Source of the DNA: Geobacter sp. | GTDB taxonomy: Bacteria; Desulfobacterota; Desulfuromonadia; Geobacterales; Geobacteraceae | Direction of reading: 5' to 3' | Length of the DNA: 64,000 nucleotides | Assembly: GCA_003574885.1 (NCBI GenBank) | Contig: PJFC01000002.1 | Coordinates: 124,001 to 188,000, forward strand | Shown here: positions 17,945-26,841 of the stretch, one piece after another | Numbering within the stretch: position 1 is the stretch's first letter | Layout of the letters: every line of letters begins with the position of its first letter | Made by a program: the position numbers and the translations under genes | The notes under the pieces: generated by a model | Databases searched by the model: none | What the model saw: only the letters and a program-made list of their open reading frames with translations | What the model was told of the DNA's origin: nothing

Positions 17945-18595
17945 ATGGAAGACATAACCCCCCGCCAACGACAGGTCCTCGACTTTATCGCTGCATACCA
18001 GCACCGATTTGGCTATCCCCCCTCAATGCGGGAGATTGCGGACGGCCTGGGGGTCAGGAACCTCTTCGGAATCCAGCGGCACATGGCAGCGCTGGAGAAG
18101 AAAGGGGCTATCGAACGTTCCCCCGGGAGTTCCCGGGGGATCAGGCTCAACAACGGCATAGCCTATCCCGGGCAGGAAGAGCAATTGTACCACGGAGATG
18201 AGCCCCTGGCACATTATCTTCCCATTGTCGGCACGGTACGGGCCGGTATGCCCCAGACGCCGGTGGAGGATATCCAGGGCTACTACTCCATCGACCGCAA
18301 CGTGGCGCGGTCCGGAGGTACCTTCTTTTTGCGGGTGAAGGGGGACTCGATGATCAATGCCTCCATATGCGAAGGGGACCTGGCGCTGATACGTCCCCAG
18401 GAAGTGGCGAATAATCGGGATATCGTGGTTGCCCTGGTGGAGGGGGAGGCAACCCTGAAACGCTTCTATCGGGAAAACGGCCGTATCCGCCTGCAGCCGG
18501 AAAACCCCAATTACCCCCCGATCATCATCAGTGGCGACGACGGCGATGTCTCCATAGTCGGTAAAGTGGTCGGCATCTATCGTTCACTGGACTAG
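17945..18595 (+). CDS. lexA: LexA repressor
   Basis: 216 residues. The N-terminal winged helix (1-70) includes 'MREIADGLGVRNLFGIQRHM'. The autocleavage bond is Ala100-Gly101 (VRAGMP). The protease dyad is Ser135 (KGDSM) and Lys172 (ATLKRF). It represses SOS genes and is self-cleaved on RecA filaments. The start is ATG 17945 just downstream of a palindromic operator. The next small gene begins 5 bases after the stop and dinB follows beyond a convergent gene, so this is an SOS mutagenesis neighbourhood. Geobacteraceae often carry more than one LexA; whether this is the principal copy cannot be judged from the window. Confidence 0.95.
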   Translation: MEDITPRQRQVLDFIAAYQHRFGYPPSMREIADGLGVRNLFGIQRHMAALEKKGAIERSPGSSRGIRLNNGIAYPGQEEQLYHGDEPLAHYLPIVGTVRAGMPQTPVEDIQGYYSIDRNVARSGGTFFLRVKGDSMINASICEGDLALIRPQEVANNRDIVVALVEGEATLKRFYRENGRIRLQPENPNYPPIIISGDDGDVSIVGKVVGIYRSLD

Positions 18596-18600
18596 CTGCC

Positions 18601-18849
18601 ATGATGCTGCGCACTTCCCACATACGGGTGGCCGTGCTCTTCGGCCCCGGACACTCGATCAAGCCGGTCTGGTTCGACTGGGAGCGGCGCAAGCACACCA
18701 TCCTGGAGACCACCTACACCTGGGAGGACCGCAAGGGCGATACGAAGTTGCTGCACTTTGCCGTGCGGGACGAAGGCGGACTGTATGAGCTGATCTTCGA
18801 TACCGACGAACAGACCTGGTCGCTGGAGGGTATTGCTGCCAACCCTTGA
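18601..18849 (+). CDS. Small DUF6504-like protein linked to lexA and dinB
   Basis: 82 residues, starting at one of two adjacent ATG codons 5 bases after lexA. It contains 'KPVWFDWERRKHTILETTYTW' split by a conserved W-x-R core, then 'GGLYELIFDTDEQTWSLEGI', a beta-rich arrangement. That resembles the DUF6504 family, whose members are often encoded beside Y-family polymerases in other bacteria. The similarity was judged by eye and is tentative. Co-transcription with lexA makes it SOS-induced. Confidence 0.6.
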   Translation: MMLRTSHIRVAVLFGPGHSIKPVWFDWERRKHTILETTYTWEDRKGDTKLLHFAVRDEGGLYELIFDTDEQTWSLEGIAANP

Positions 18850-18853
18850 AGAA

Positions 18854-19309
18854 TCAGAATTTCGGCAACAATCGTTCGCGATACGCTTTGAAATCCGGGA
18901 CGATCCTTTCATAGTCGGATGACATGAGAGGAGAAGAGATCAGGAAATCGGCCGTTGCCCGGTTGCAGGCAACCGGTATGTTCCAGACGACCGCAATCCG
19001 TAGTAACGCCTTGACATCGGGATCATGGGGCTGTGATTCCAGCGGATCCCAGAAAAAGATGACAAAATCAAGCCCCCCTTCGGCGATCTTCGCCCCGATC
19101 TGCTGATCCCCGCCCAAGGGACCACTCAGCAGTTTGGTTACGGGCAGAGCCAGGGTTTTTTCCAGAAGGGCTCCCGTCGTTCCTGTGGCATAAAGTTCAT
19201 GCCCTGCGAGAGAGTCGCGGTTGAGTCCAACCCACTCCAGAAGATCCCGCTTCATGTTGTCGTGGGCAATGAGTGCAATGTGTTTTTTCCTTGGGATATG
19301 CTGCTGCAT
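18854..19309 (-). CDS. mgsA: Methylglyoxal synthase
   Basis: The ATG at 19309 is chosen because CAGGAGGCC lies about 10 bases upstream; an ATG at 19348 has no such site. The 151-residue product matches E. coli MgsA in length and motifs: '[13 protein letters not shown]', '[12 protein letters not shown]', '[18 protein letters not shown]' with the catalytic Asp, and '[20 protein letters not shown]'. It converts dihydroxyacetone phosphate to methylglyoxal plus phosphate, a bypass of lower glycolysis when phosphate is short. It is convergent with the DUF6504-like gene, ending 4 bases from it. Confidence 0.95.
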   Translation of the reverse strand: MQQHIPRKKHIALIAHDNMKRDLLEWVGLNRDSLAGHELYATGTTGALLEKTLALPVTKLLSGPLGGDQQIGAKIAEGGLDFVIFFWDPLESQPHDPDVKALLRIAVVWNIPVACNRATADFLISSPLMSSDYERIVPDFKAYRERLLPKF

Positions 19310-19414
19310 GAATAGCTGGCCTCCTGGCTTTTGGTAGGATAGGGACATGATAATAGCACGGATTTACAGCAGTGACCGGTCAGAAAAGCAAAAATTTGCG
19401 ATTGGGTTCATCCC

Positions 19415-20641
19415 ATGAATCAGCGCCTCATCCTGCACGTAGACATGAACGCTTTTTTCGCTTCGGTTGAGCAGCAGTCCAACCCTGAACTGCGGGGAAA
19501 GCCGATTGCGGTCATCGGCCGTGGGCGCACGGTCGTCACCACCGCTTCCTACGAGGCTCGGGCCTTCGGGGTCAAGACCGGCATGAACACCTGGCAGGCG
19601 AAGCAGGCCTGCCCGCATGTCATCTTCGTCATCGGCGACAACCGTAAGTACACCCACACCTCCACCCAGATCATGCAGATGATGCGCGACTATACCCCCC
19701 TGGTGGAGGTCTTCTCCATCGACGAGGCCTGGCTCGACGTCACCCACTCGCTGGCCCTGTTCGGTTCGGCCGAGCGGATCGCCTACCTTCTGAAAGCCCG
19801 TATCAGGCAACGCTTCGGCATCACCTGTTCCATAGGTATCGCCCCCAACAAGCTGCTTGCCAAACTGGCCAGCGAAATGAAGAAGCCGGACGGGCTGACC
19901 ATCATACGGCCGGATGACGTGCCCCGTGTCCTGGAGACGTTGCCGGTCGGCGATCTCTGCGGCATCGGCAGGAAAGTGGAGCAGCACCTCTTCCTGATGG
20001 GGATTCGTACCTGTGGTGAGCTGGGACGCTACCCGGTTGAACGGTTGACACGGAAGTTCGGGATCGTCGGCGAGCGGCTGCAGCAGATGGGGAAGGGGGT
20101 GGATGACAGCCCCGTGATGCCGGTCGAGGATGAAGAGGAGGTCAAGAGCGTCGGTCACAGCATGACCCTGGAACGGGATATATCTTTACATAATGACATA
20201 TGTAAATATTTACTTCAGCTTTCCGAGATGGTGGGGCGCAGGGCAAGGCGTTATGGGGTGGCCGGCAAGACGGTACACCTGACGGTACGCTATGCGGACT
20301 TTTCGACTATCGGCAGGCAGCAGACCCGGAAGGGATACACCAACCAGAGCGAGGAGATCTTCCGGGAGGCGGTCAGCATCCTGGACAGCCTGGAGATCAG
20401 TCAACCGGTCCGGCTCCTGGGGGTGCGGATTACGAATCTCAGCTACCAGTCTGAACAGCTCCCTCTGTTCGAGGATGAACGGCGGAAGGTGCTGGCCACA
20501 TCGGCCATGGACGAGGTGAACGACCGGTTCGGTAACTTCACGGTGACCTACGGAAGCGTGCTGGACAACGAGGAGAAGGGGTCGTTCGTTATCTCGCCGG
20601 CCTGGCGACCGGACGGGATCAGGAAGGTGGATGTGGAGTAA
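19415..20641 (+). CDS. dinB: DNA polymerase IV (Y family)
   Basis: 408 residues. Catalytic acidic residues are in 'LHVDMNAFFASVEQ' (Asp10) and 'FSIDEAWLDVT' (Asp and Glu near 105). The helix-hairpin-helix and little-finger domains follow. A sliding-clamp binding motif is visible near residue 348 (EQLPLFED). It performs error-prone translesion synthesis past lesions such as alkylated bases. I could not find a copy of the lexA operator palindrome in the 66 bases before the start, so SOS control through that element is not supported here. Confidence 0.95.
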   Translation: MNQRLILHVDMNAFFASVEQQSNPELRGKPIAVIGRGRTVVTTASYEARAFGVKTGMNTWQAKQACPHVIFVIGDNRKYTHTSTQIMQMMRDYTPLVEVFSIDEAWLDVTHSLALFGSAERIAYLLKARIRQRFGITCSIGIAPNKLLAKLASEMKKPDGLTIIRPDDVPRVLETLPVGDLCGIGRKVEQHLFLMGIRTCGELGRYPVERLTRKFGIVGERLQQMGKGVDDSPVMPVEDEEEVKSVGHSMTLERDISLHNDICKYLLQLSEMVGRRARRYGVAGKTVHLTVRYADFSTIGRQQTRKGYTNQSEEIFREAVSILDSLEISQPVRLLGVRITNLSYQSEQLPLFEDERRKVLATSAMDEVNDRFGNFTVTYGSVLDNEEKGSFVISPAWRPDGIRKVDVE

Positions 20642-20741
20642 GGTGCGTTTCCCTTGAATTTTAGACGATGGAAAATGAGGTGACGGGCCTTTCTTTCTGT
20701 CACCGGTCGTGTTATTTGAAACTGAAAGGATATATTTATCT

Positions 20742-21284
20742 ATGGCATTACCATCAACTGTTTACAAGGTTTCCATCCAGCTGTCCGATGTGGACCGCGG
20801 CGTCTATGAATCATTGCAGGCAACGGTCGCCCGGCACCCGTCGGAAACGGCGGAACGGCTTGTCACCCGGTTGCTGGCGTTTGCACTCTTCCATGAACCG
20901 GAGTTGTCTTTCACCAAAGGAATCAGCGCTACCGACGAACCGGACCTGTGGGTGAAGGGGCCCGACGGGAGGGTCCGCTTCTGGGTCGAGGTCGGCCTGC
21001 CGGAAGCGGACCGCATCATCAAGGCGAGCCGGCATGCGGAACGGGTTGCACTGCTGGCGTCTGGCAGGGCTCTTGCTGTCTGGGACCAGCAGCATCTGGG
21101 CAAGATGGGGAAGGTAGCCAATCTCGTCGTTGTCAGCATCGACCAGGCGTTCATCAATCAGTTGGTAGACAGGCTGGAGCGCTCCATAGCCTGGTCCATA
21201 ACCATAACGGAAGGGCTCTTGTATCTGGCCGTAAACGGAGAAACCCTGGAAACTGTTATCCAGGTGAAGGTGGGAAGCCGGTGA
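20742..21284 (+). CDS. yaeQ: YaeQ family protein
   Basis: The ATG at 20742 gives the standard YaeQ start (MALPSTVYKVSIQLSDVDRG) and a 180-residue product. Typical motifs are 'HPSETAERLVTRLLAFALFH', 'DEPDLWVKGPDGR' and 'WVEVGLPEADRIIKAS', the PD-(D/E)XK-like core. The family has a nuclease-like fold but its biochemical role is not established; E. coli YaeQ was first noted as an RfaH suppressor. It follows dinB by 100 bases. Confidence 0.92.
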   Translation: MALPSTVYKVSIQLSDVDRGVYESLQATVARHPSETAERLVTRLLAFALFHEPELSFTKGISATDEPDLWVKGPDGRVRFWVEVGLPEADRIIKASRHAERVALLASGRALAVWDQQHLGKMGKVANLVVVSIDQAFINQLVDRLERSIAWSITITEGLLYLAVNGETLETVIQVKVGSR

Positions 21285-21317
21285 ATCGTTTGCATGACCT
21301 GTGGGTTATAACACATC

Positions 21318-21917
21318 CTACGGTGGTGAGGCGAGAATGCCTTGGGTGAATATGGCAGCGTACTGCCGGATCAGCTCTTCGTCGTTCTCGGCGGAATGAC
21401 TGACCAGGTTTTCGGTGGCGAGGGTGCTGAGAAAGAAGTAATTTGCCATACCGGCGAGGGCCAGGGCGGCATTGCCGGTATGGAGCTCCTTTCGGAACTG
21501 CTGACGCCGGATGCCATCGTCAAGAACGTCAATCAGTATCCTGATTATCTTTTCTATAGCCGGTTGGACGATGGTGTGAAACCATAGGGTCGGATTGGTG
21601 AGTTCGCTCGTGTAGAATCGCAGAAGGTAGGGGTTGTTCCGGTGGCGCTGAAGGGTCCAGCGGATGTATCCTTCGATCACATCCAACGGCTCGGCCCCCT
21701 GTTTTCTGATCTCTTCGATCTGGTCGAAGCAGGCAAACTGCTCCTGAAGCACCGCGGAGTAAAGCCCCTCCTTCCCTCCGAAATAATAGGAGATCATGGA
21801 GATGCTCGCCCCTGCTTCTTGGGAGAGCTCCCGAATACTGACGCCGTGGAGTCCCCGCTCGGCAAACAGGCGCGTTCCGATCTCCATCAACTTGGTCCGG
21901 CAGTCGTTTTTGGCCAT
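21318..21917 (-). CDS. TetR family transcriptional regulator
   Basis: 199 residues. The N-terminal helix-turn-helix is 'GLHGVSIRELSQEAGASISM' followed by 'ISYYFGGKEGLYSAVL', the most diagnostic TetR segment. The C-terminal ligand domain is helical. It is divergent from the CoA-transferase gene with 300 bases between starts. A palindrome at 22066-22081 is its candidate operator. It is likely a local repressor of the CoA-transferase, responding to a carbon signal. Confidence 0.92.
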   Translation of the reverse strand: MAKNDCRTKLMEIGTRLFAERGLHGVSIRELSQEAGASISMISYYFGGKEGLYSAVLQEQFACFDQIEEIRKQGAEPLDVIEGYIRWTLQRHRNNPYLLRFYTSELTNPTLWFHTIVQPAIEKIIRILIDVLDDGIRRQQFRKELHTGNAALALAGMANYFFLSTLATENLVSHSAENDEELIRQYAAIFTQGILASPP

Positions 21918-22065
21918 TCAATTACCCTCCGTGAAGGTAGCTGCAAAGCTACCCAATATCAGCTTCTAAATCAAGCTTTTTGACCGATCCCCCGATACTC
22001 CCGCCACCCGCCCAAGTTCAGTTGCCCGACGCTCAATTCATCAATTTTACAAGGATTATGTTATT

Positions 22066-22081
22066 GCAAACTCATGTTTGC
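22066..22081. promoter_or_regulatory. Perfect palindrome, candidate TetR operator
   Basis: GCAAAC-TCAT-GTTTGC, with 6-bp perfect arms, lies between the divergent TetR gene and the CoA-transferase gene, 136 bases before the latter's ATG. Confidence 0.45.
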
Positions 22082-22217
22082 GGTGTTAGTATACGCTTCA
22101 ATCGAACGTTTGTTATAAAAAATTGAGCACGGTTGCCACCTCTCTCTTCATGCAGGGGTAACGCGCCAAAATCTGCGTTCAGTACGCTGATACCACGTTG
22201 AAGGAGGATTTGGAAAG

Positions 22218-23780
22218 ATGTCGGAAATTCACAAGAGAATCAGGAGAAGCAGCTTTCACGACAAAATCGTGAAGGTCGAGGAGGTCATCCCCCTGTTCAA
22301 GAACGGGATGAATGTCGGCTGGTCGGGATTTACCCCTGCCGGCTACCCCAAGGTGGTCCCTATCGCCCTGGCCGACCATGTGGAGAAAAACCAGCTGCAG
22401 GGCAAATTGAGATTCAACCTGTTCATCGGCGCCTCTGTTGGTGTCGAAACCGAGGACCGGTGGGCATCTCTTGACATGGTCGATCGCCGCTGGCCGTACC
22501 AGACCGGAAAGAACATCCAGGCAGGCATCAACGAAGGTCGCATCAGGATGGGTGACAAGCACCTCTCCATGTTCGCCCAGGACCTGGGATACGGGTTCTA
22601 CACCAAGGATAACGGCGGGCGCCTGGACATCGCCATCATCGAATGCTCGGCCATTACCGAGGACGGCGGACTGGTTCTGACAGCGTCCTGCGGCGCCGTG
22701 CCCGAGATGGTCCAGATTGCCGACAAGATCATCATTGAGCTGAACACGTCAATTCCCAGCTTTGAAGGGTTGCACGATATCATTGAGCCGATTAATCCTC
22801 CCCATCGGCAGCCTTACCTCATCAGTCGCGTAGACGACCGGGCCGGTTCCCCCTATGTCCGTATCGACACGGACAAGGTCGTCGCCATCGTAGAATCGAC
22901 ACTGCCGGACAACGGCCGCTCTTTCAGCGAGCAGGATTCTACCTCCGAAGCTATTGCCAACCACATTGTCGATTTCTTCAAGTTCGAAGTGGACAACGGC
23001 CGTCTGCCGAAAAGCCTGCTGCCGCTTCAGTCGGGCGTCGGCTCCATTGCTAATGCCGTCATCGGCGGCCTGGCCAAGGGACCGTTCTCCGGCCTGAATG
23101 TCTGGACCGAGGTGCTCCAGGACACTATGCTCGATTTCTTCGATTCGGGGAAACTGGATTTTGCCTCCACGGTGTCCCTCTCTTTCTCGGTGGACGGTTT
23201 CAAGCGTTTCTACGATAACTGGGACAAATACAGCAACAAGGTGCTCATGCGCCCCCTCTCCATTGCCAACCATCCGGAACCGATCCGTCGTCTGGGGTGC
23301 ATCGCCATGAACACTCCTGTCGAGTTTGATATCTATGCCCATGCCAACTCCACTCTTGTTGGTGGTACGCGCATGATCAACGGCATCGGAGGCTCCGGCG
23401 ATTTCCTCCGCAATGCCTATCTTTCTATCATGCATACTCCTGCGGCCCGTCCGACCAAAACCGATCCGACCGGGATTACCTGTGTCGTACCACACGTGCC
23501 GCATGTTGACCATACGGAGCATGACCTTGACGTGCTCGTTACGGACCAGGGGCTTGCCGACCTGCGCGGACTCGACCCGAAAAGCCGTGCCCAGCTCATC
23601 ATCGACAAGTGCGCCCATCCGGATTACAAACCGCTCCTCCAGGAGTATTTCGACATGGCGAAGAAAGACTGTCTGGCGAGAAAGGCCGGTCACGAACCGC
23701 AACTGCTTGATCGTGTCTTCAAGATGCAGGTGAACCTTGCTAAAAAAGGAACCATGAAGATCGACAACTGGGATATCTGA
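22218..23780 (+). CDS. Succinyl-CoA:acetate CoA-transferase (acetyl-CoA hydrolase/transferase family)
   Basis: 520 residues, typical for the Cat1/AarC family. Motifs include '[20 protein letters not shown]', '[21 protein letters not shown]', '[20 protein letters not shown]' and '[20 protein letters not shown]'. In acetate-oxidising Geobacteraceae this enzyme activates acetate to acetyl-CoA with succinyl-CoA and so replaces succinyl-CoA synthetase in the citric acid cycle. A strong ribosome-binding site (GAAGGAGGA) precedes the ATG. The family also contains acetyl-CoA hydrolases, so the substrate is inferred from organism type. Confidence 0.92.
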   Translation: MSEIHKRIRRSSFHDKIVKVEEVIPLFKNGMNVGWSGFTPAGYPKVVPIALADHVEKNQLQGKLRFNLFIGASVGVETEDRWASLDMVDRRWPYQTGKNIQAGINEGRIRMGDKHLSMFAQDLGYGFYTKDNGGRLDIAIIECSAITEDGGLVLTASCGAVPEMVQIADKIIIELNTSIPSFEGLHDIIEPINPPHRQPYLISRVDDRAGSPYVRIDTDKVVAIVESTLPDNGRSFSEQDSTSEAIANHIVDFFKFEVDNGRLPKSLLPLQSGVGSIANAVIGGLAKGPFSGLNVWTEVLQDTMLDFFDSGKLDFASTVSLSFSVDGFKRFYDNWDKYSNKVLMRPLSIANHPEPIRRLGCIAMNTPVEFDIYAHANSTLVGGTRMINGIGGSGDFLRNAYLSIMHTPAARPTKTDPTGITCVVPHVPHVDHTEHDLDVLVTDQGLADLRGLDPKSRAQLIIDKCAHPDYKPLLQEYFDMAKKDCLARKAGHEPQLLDRVFKMQVNLAKKGTMKIDNWDI

Positions 23781-23796
23781 AAATAGAGACAAAATG

Positions 23797-23851
23797 GGGG
23801 CGGAGATCTACGGCGCCGGCAGTCGATTGAGCGCGGTGACTCCGCCCCTTT
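23797..23851 (+). terminator. Hairpin terminator after the CoA-transferase
   Basis: GGGGCGGAG pairs exactly with CTCCGCCCC across an internal loop or secondary hairpin, followed by TTTCCCCCC; the T run is short. Confidence 0.6.
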
Positions 23852-23936
23852 CCCCCCCCTTTCCCTTTTATGGGAAAACGGGGGAGGCTGCCGTTCGGCA
23901 CTCTTGCATCATGAGGGCGCAATCTCCATAAAGGTA

Positions 23937-23966
23937 TTGATTTATACATCCGATGGATGTATAAAT
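23937..23966 (+). promoter_or_regulatory. Sigma-70 promoter overlapping a perfect palindrome
   Basis: TTGATT (23937-23942) and TATAAA (23960-23965) are spaced by exactly 17 bases. A perfect 12-bp inverted repeat with a 3-base centre, ATTTATACATCC-GAT-GGATGTATAAAT (23940-23966), fills the spacer and -10. A repressor could bind here and shut the promoter. The start site is predicted near 23973. The next gene is yacG. Confidence 0.6.
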
Positions 23967-24019
23967 TCTCCTTCGCTTCCGGCTCTTCAAATTCCCTTTA
24001 GCTGTACCAGTAAACATAT

Positions 24020-24050
24020 CCCCCGGATGCCGCGGCGCCTGGGGGTTTTT
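24020..24050 (+). terminator. Intrinsic terminator in the yacG leader
   Basis: CCCCCGG and CCTGGGGG pair across a GC-rich loop, followed by TTTTT. It lies between the promoter at 23937-23966 and the yacG start, only 18 bases before the ATG. It could act as an attenuator or end a short RNA of about 75 bases. Confidence 0.6.
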
Positions 24051-24067
24051 CTTTGAGGTAAGTCTCT

Positions 24068-24247
24068 ATGGCAATGCCAAAGACGGTGAAATGTCCCCGC
24101 TGTGGGCAGGATGGGGAGTGGACGGGGAATCCGTTCCGTCCCTTCTGCTCCGAGAGATGCAAGATGGCCGATCTCGGGGGGTGGTTTTCCGAGGAATACC
24201 GGATTGCCAGCGATACCAAACCTGTCGAGGAAGATGAAGACGAGTGA
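24068..24247 (+). CDS. yacG: DNA gyrase inhibitor YacG (zinc protein)
   Basis: 59 residues. Zinc ligands are 'VKCPRCGQ' and '[17 protein letters not shown]', the invariant YacG pattern of CxxC then CxxxC, followed by an acidic tail (EEDEDE). In E. coli YacG binds gyrase and blocks DNA binding. The ribosome-binding site is GAGG 10 bases upstream. A terminator hairpin precedes it, so expression may be attenuated. Confidence 0.9.
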   Translation: MAMPKTVKCPRCGQDGEWTGNPFRPFCSERCKMADLGGWFSEEYRIASDTKPVEEDEDE

Positions 24248-24375
24248 CCTCATGCCAAGGAAACACGTTTGAGGAAAACGTAAGTCTTGTAAAGTAAGAA
24301 TTATTCTTGAAATCAAGTGGACAGCGGGCGTTCGCTTCACGACGCGCAGCGTCTGTTCATTCAAAGGAGTAACCC

Positions 24376-25776
24376 ATGTCCGAAGTACGTCTCCGTTTCG
24401 CCCCCAGTCCCACCGGCTATCTCCATGTGGGGGGAGCCCGCACCGCCCTGTTCAACTGGCTCCTGGCCAGGAAGGAGGGCGGGAAGTTTATTCTCCGCAT
24501 CGAGGATACGGACGTGGCCCGCTCGACCCAGGAATCGGTGGATGCCATCCTGGACGGGATGCGCTGGCTGGGGCTCGACTGGGACGAGGGGCCTTACTAC
24601 CAGTCGGACAATTTCCCTCTCTACAAGGAGCATGTCGAAAAACTTTTGGCGGCAGGGAAGGCCTACAAGTGCTATTGCACCGCAGATGAGCTGGAGGCAA
24701 AGCGGGAAAAGGCACTGCTGGAAGGGCGCAAGCCGAAATACGACGGCACCTGTCGGGAGCTTTCCGGGGAGCAGCCGGACAAGCCGTATGTGGTTCGCTT
24801 CAAGGCCCCTCAGGATGGTGTGACTGCCTTCGACGACCTGATCAAGGGGCGGATATCGTTCAACAACGAGGAACTGGACGACCTGATTATCCAGCGGAGC
24901 GACGGCACCCCTACCTACAATTTCGTGGTGGTGATCGACGATGCCTCCATGGCAATCACCACCGTCATCCGGGGTGACGACCATGTGAACAATACTCCCC
25001 GCCAGATACTTCTCTACGAGGCTCTTGGCTATCCGGTCCCCCGCTTTGCCCATGTTCCCATGATCCTGGGAGCCGACAAGACACGGCTTTCCAAGCGACA
25101 TGGCGCAACCAGCGTCATGGCCTATCGCGATATGGGGTTCCTCCCTGAGGCGTTGGTCAATTACCTGGTGCGGTTGGGGTGGAGCTACGGCGACGAGGAG
25201 ATCTTCAGCCGGGACGAACTGGTGGAGAAATTCTCGATCGAAAATGTCGGCCGGTCTGCAGGGGTGTTCAATCCGGACAAGCTCCTCTGGCTCAACGCAC
25301 ATTATATCAAGAGCGGCGACCCCGCCCGGCTTGCCGGGCTGCTCGGCCCCTTTCTTGCGGAACGGGGTATCGACCCGACCACCGGCCCCGACCTGGTGGC
25401 GGTGGTCAAGACTCTTCAGGAGCGTGCGAGGACCATGCTGGAGCTTGCGGATGGCGCGGCCTTCTACTACTGGCGGGAGTTCGAGTACGAAGAGCAGGCG
25501 GCGGCCAAATTCCTGAAGCCAGAAGTGGCGCCTCTCTACGAAGCGCTCATGGCGAAACTGGCGACGCTCTCATCCTTCACCCACGATGGGATCGAGGCGA
25601 CCTTCAAGGGGTTTTGTGAAGAGCAGGGGATAAAGATGGGGCAGATTGGCCCGCCGGTGCGGATAGCCCTCTGCGGAGGGACGACGTCACCGGGTATCTA
25701 CGAGGTCATGGAGGTGCTGGGTGCAGCGGAGACCATGCGGCGCCTGGAACGGGCAGTAGCAAAACTTCGCGGGTGA
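24376..25776 (+). CDS. gltX: Glutamyl-tRNA synthetase
   Basis: 466 residues, class I synthetase. The HIGH motif appears as '[17 protein letters not shown]' near residue 17 and the KMSKS motif as '[11 protein letters not shown]' near residue 240. The C-terminal anticodon-binding region is helical. It charges tRNA-Glu. The start has AAAGGAG 6 bases upstream. A strong bidirectional terminator follows the stop. The two halves of the catalytic domain and the zinc-like cysteines 'CYCTADE' are intact. Confidence 0.97.
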   Translation: MSEVRLRFAPSPTGYLHVGGARTALFNWLLARKEGGKFILRIEDTDVARSTQESVDAILDGMRWLGLDWDEGPYYQSDNFPLYKEHVEKLLAAGKAYKCYCTADELEAKREKALLEGRKPKYDGTCRELSGEQPDKPYVVRFKAPQDGVTAFDDLIKGRISFNNEELDDLIIQRSDGTPTYNFVVVIDDASMAITTVIRGDDHVNNTPRQILLYEALGYPVPRFAHVPMILGADKTRLSKRHGATSVMAYRDMGFLPEALVNYLVRLGWSYGDEEIFSRDELVEKFSIENVGRSAGVFNPDKLLWLNAHYIKSGDPARLAGLLGPFLAERGIDPTTGPDLVAVVKTLQERARTMLELADGAAFYYWREFEYEEQAAAKFLKPEVAPLYEALMAKLATLSSFTHDGIEATFKGFCEEQGIKMGQIGPPVRIALCGGTTSPGIYEVMEVLGAAETMRRLERAVAKLRG

Positions 25777-25786
25777 GCTGGAAGAG

Positions 25787-25823
25787 AAAAACGGCCGCCG
25801 GGGACATCTCGGCGGCCGTTTTT
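25787..25823. terminator. Bidirectional terminator between gltX and the MshEN-REC gene
   Basis: A perfect 14-bp stem, AAAAACGGCCGCCG with CGGCGGCCGTTTTT, serves both convergent genes. Confidence 0.9.
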
Positions 25824-26657
25824 CTATTTGTACTTTTTCAGGAGTTCGAGAGCCCGCTTGACACGGGAGACCACCCTGATCGGCTGGACCGGCTTGGGGA
25901 TGAAGTCAATGAACCCAATTTCCAGAGCTTTCTGCTCATCCTCTCCGGAGGCCTTGGAGGTGAGAAGTATCATGGGGACATCTTCTATGGCGGGATTTCC
26001 CTTGATTGCCCGCATGAGACCGTAGCCATCCATGCGCGGCATTACTGAATCGCAGATGATAAGGTCCGGCTTGGTTGTCATGGCCAACTTCAACCCTTCC
26101 AGGCCATCATGGGCGACGTCAACGTCGAATCCCTCCTTCTGCAGGGCCACCTGGATGATGGTGGCGATGGGCTGGGAGTCGTCGACCACGAGAATCCTTA
26201 TCTTGTCATTGGAAGCCACCTGCCCGAGCAGATAGCTTTTCTTGAGCGCTTCACCAACCTCCTTTCGGGTTGCCAGAACCGGAAAGACTTTCTTCCCTGA
26301 TTTCTTGGCAATGAAGTCGAAGGTGTCATTGTCGAAGGGGTCGGTGACCGCAATGGCCAGCATGCCGTCTTTTTCCTTGATAGGGAAGAGCTGCTTCTGT
26401 ACTGCCAGGTCCTCCGGAACCATGTCGAGAAGTTCCCGGGGGAAACTTGCAGTGCTGAATCCTTTGACGGTCTTGAAACCGAACTGCTTGGCCAGGGCGT
26501 CCACCAGTTCCTCATCGGTAATGACTCCCATCTCTTCCAGCACGAGGCCGAGACGTTTGCCGCTCCCCTTCTGCCGTTCCAGTGCTCGCTCAAGAGTCTT
26601 GACGGTGATAATCCCCGCCTCCACCAACAGGTCTCCCAACTGCTTCTTTTCGGCCAT
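25824..26657 (-). CDS. MshEN (GspE N-terminal) domain fused to a response-regulator receiver
   Basis: 277 residues. The first 145 residues form an MshEN/GspE-N module ('LGDLLVEAGIITVKTLERAL', 'RLGLVLEEMGVITDEELVDA'), a fold that binds c-di-GMP in some type II secretion and pilus ATPases. Residues 152-277 are a receiver domain with acidic pocket 'ILVVDDSQP', phospho-acceptor Asp in 'LIICDSVMPRMDG' and Lys in 'FIPKPVQP'. There is no DNA-binding or enzymatic output. It may sense both a second messenger and phosphorylation and act through protein contacts. Confidence 0.9.
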   Translation of the reverse strand: MAEKKQLGDLLVEAGIITVKTLERALERQKGSGKRLGLVLEEMGVITDEELVDALAKQFGFKTVKGFSTASFPRELLDMVPEDLAVQKQLFPIKEKDGMLAIAVTDPFDNDTFDFIAKKSGKKVFPVLATRKEVGEALKKSYLLGQVASNDKIRILVVDDSQPIATIIQVALQKEGFDVDVAHDGLEGLKLAMTTKPDLIICDSVMPRMDGYGLMRAIKGNPAIEDVPMILLTSKASGEDEQKALEIGFIDFIPKPVQPIRVVSRVKRALELLKKYK

Positions 26658-26753
26658 AAGAGGTCCTTTACTTTTATTGACTTGTTCATACTAACATTGC
26701 TGAAGTATAAAACAAATGTAAAATATTTCCAGGCTTTTGTTAAGGGGGGAAAT

Positions 26754-26781
26754 GGAAAAAGACCTGTGAAGGTCTTTTTCC
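26754..26781. terminator. Terminator after amt
   Basis: GGAAAAAGACC and GGTCTTTTTCC form an 11-bp perfect stem with a 6-base loop, between the minus-strand amt gene and the MshEN-REC gene. Confidence 0.8.
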
Positions 26782-26841
26782 TGAGATAATACTCTGGGGG
26801 TTGAGCTGTTTTTATGCCGCTGTCAGGTCGCCGATATAGGT

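Noticed and set aside
19349-19414. A LexA operator in front of dinB
   Set aside because: No AGTGTA-N6-TACACT or similar palindrome was found in the 66 bases available.
22749-23792. Antisense frame of 347 codons across the CoA-transferase
   Set aside because: The sense frame is a full-length conserved enzyme; the antisense one is a compositional shadow.
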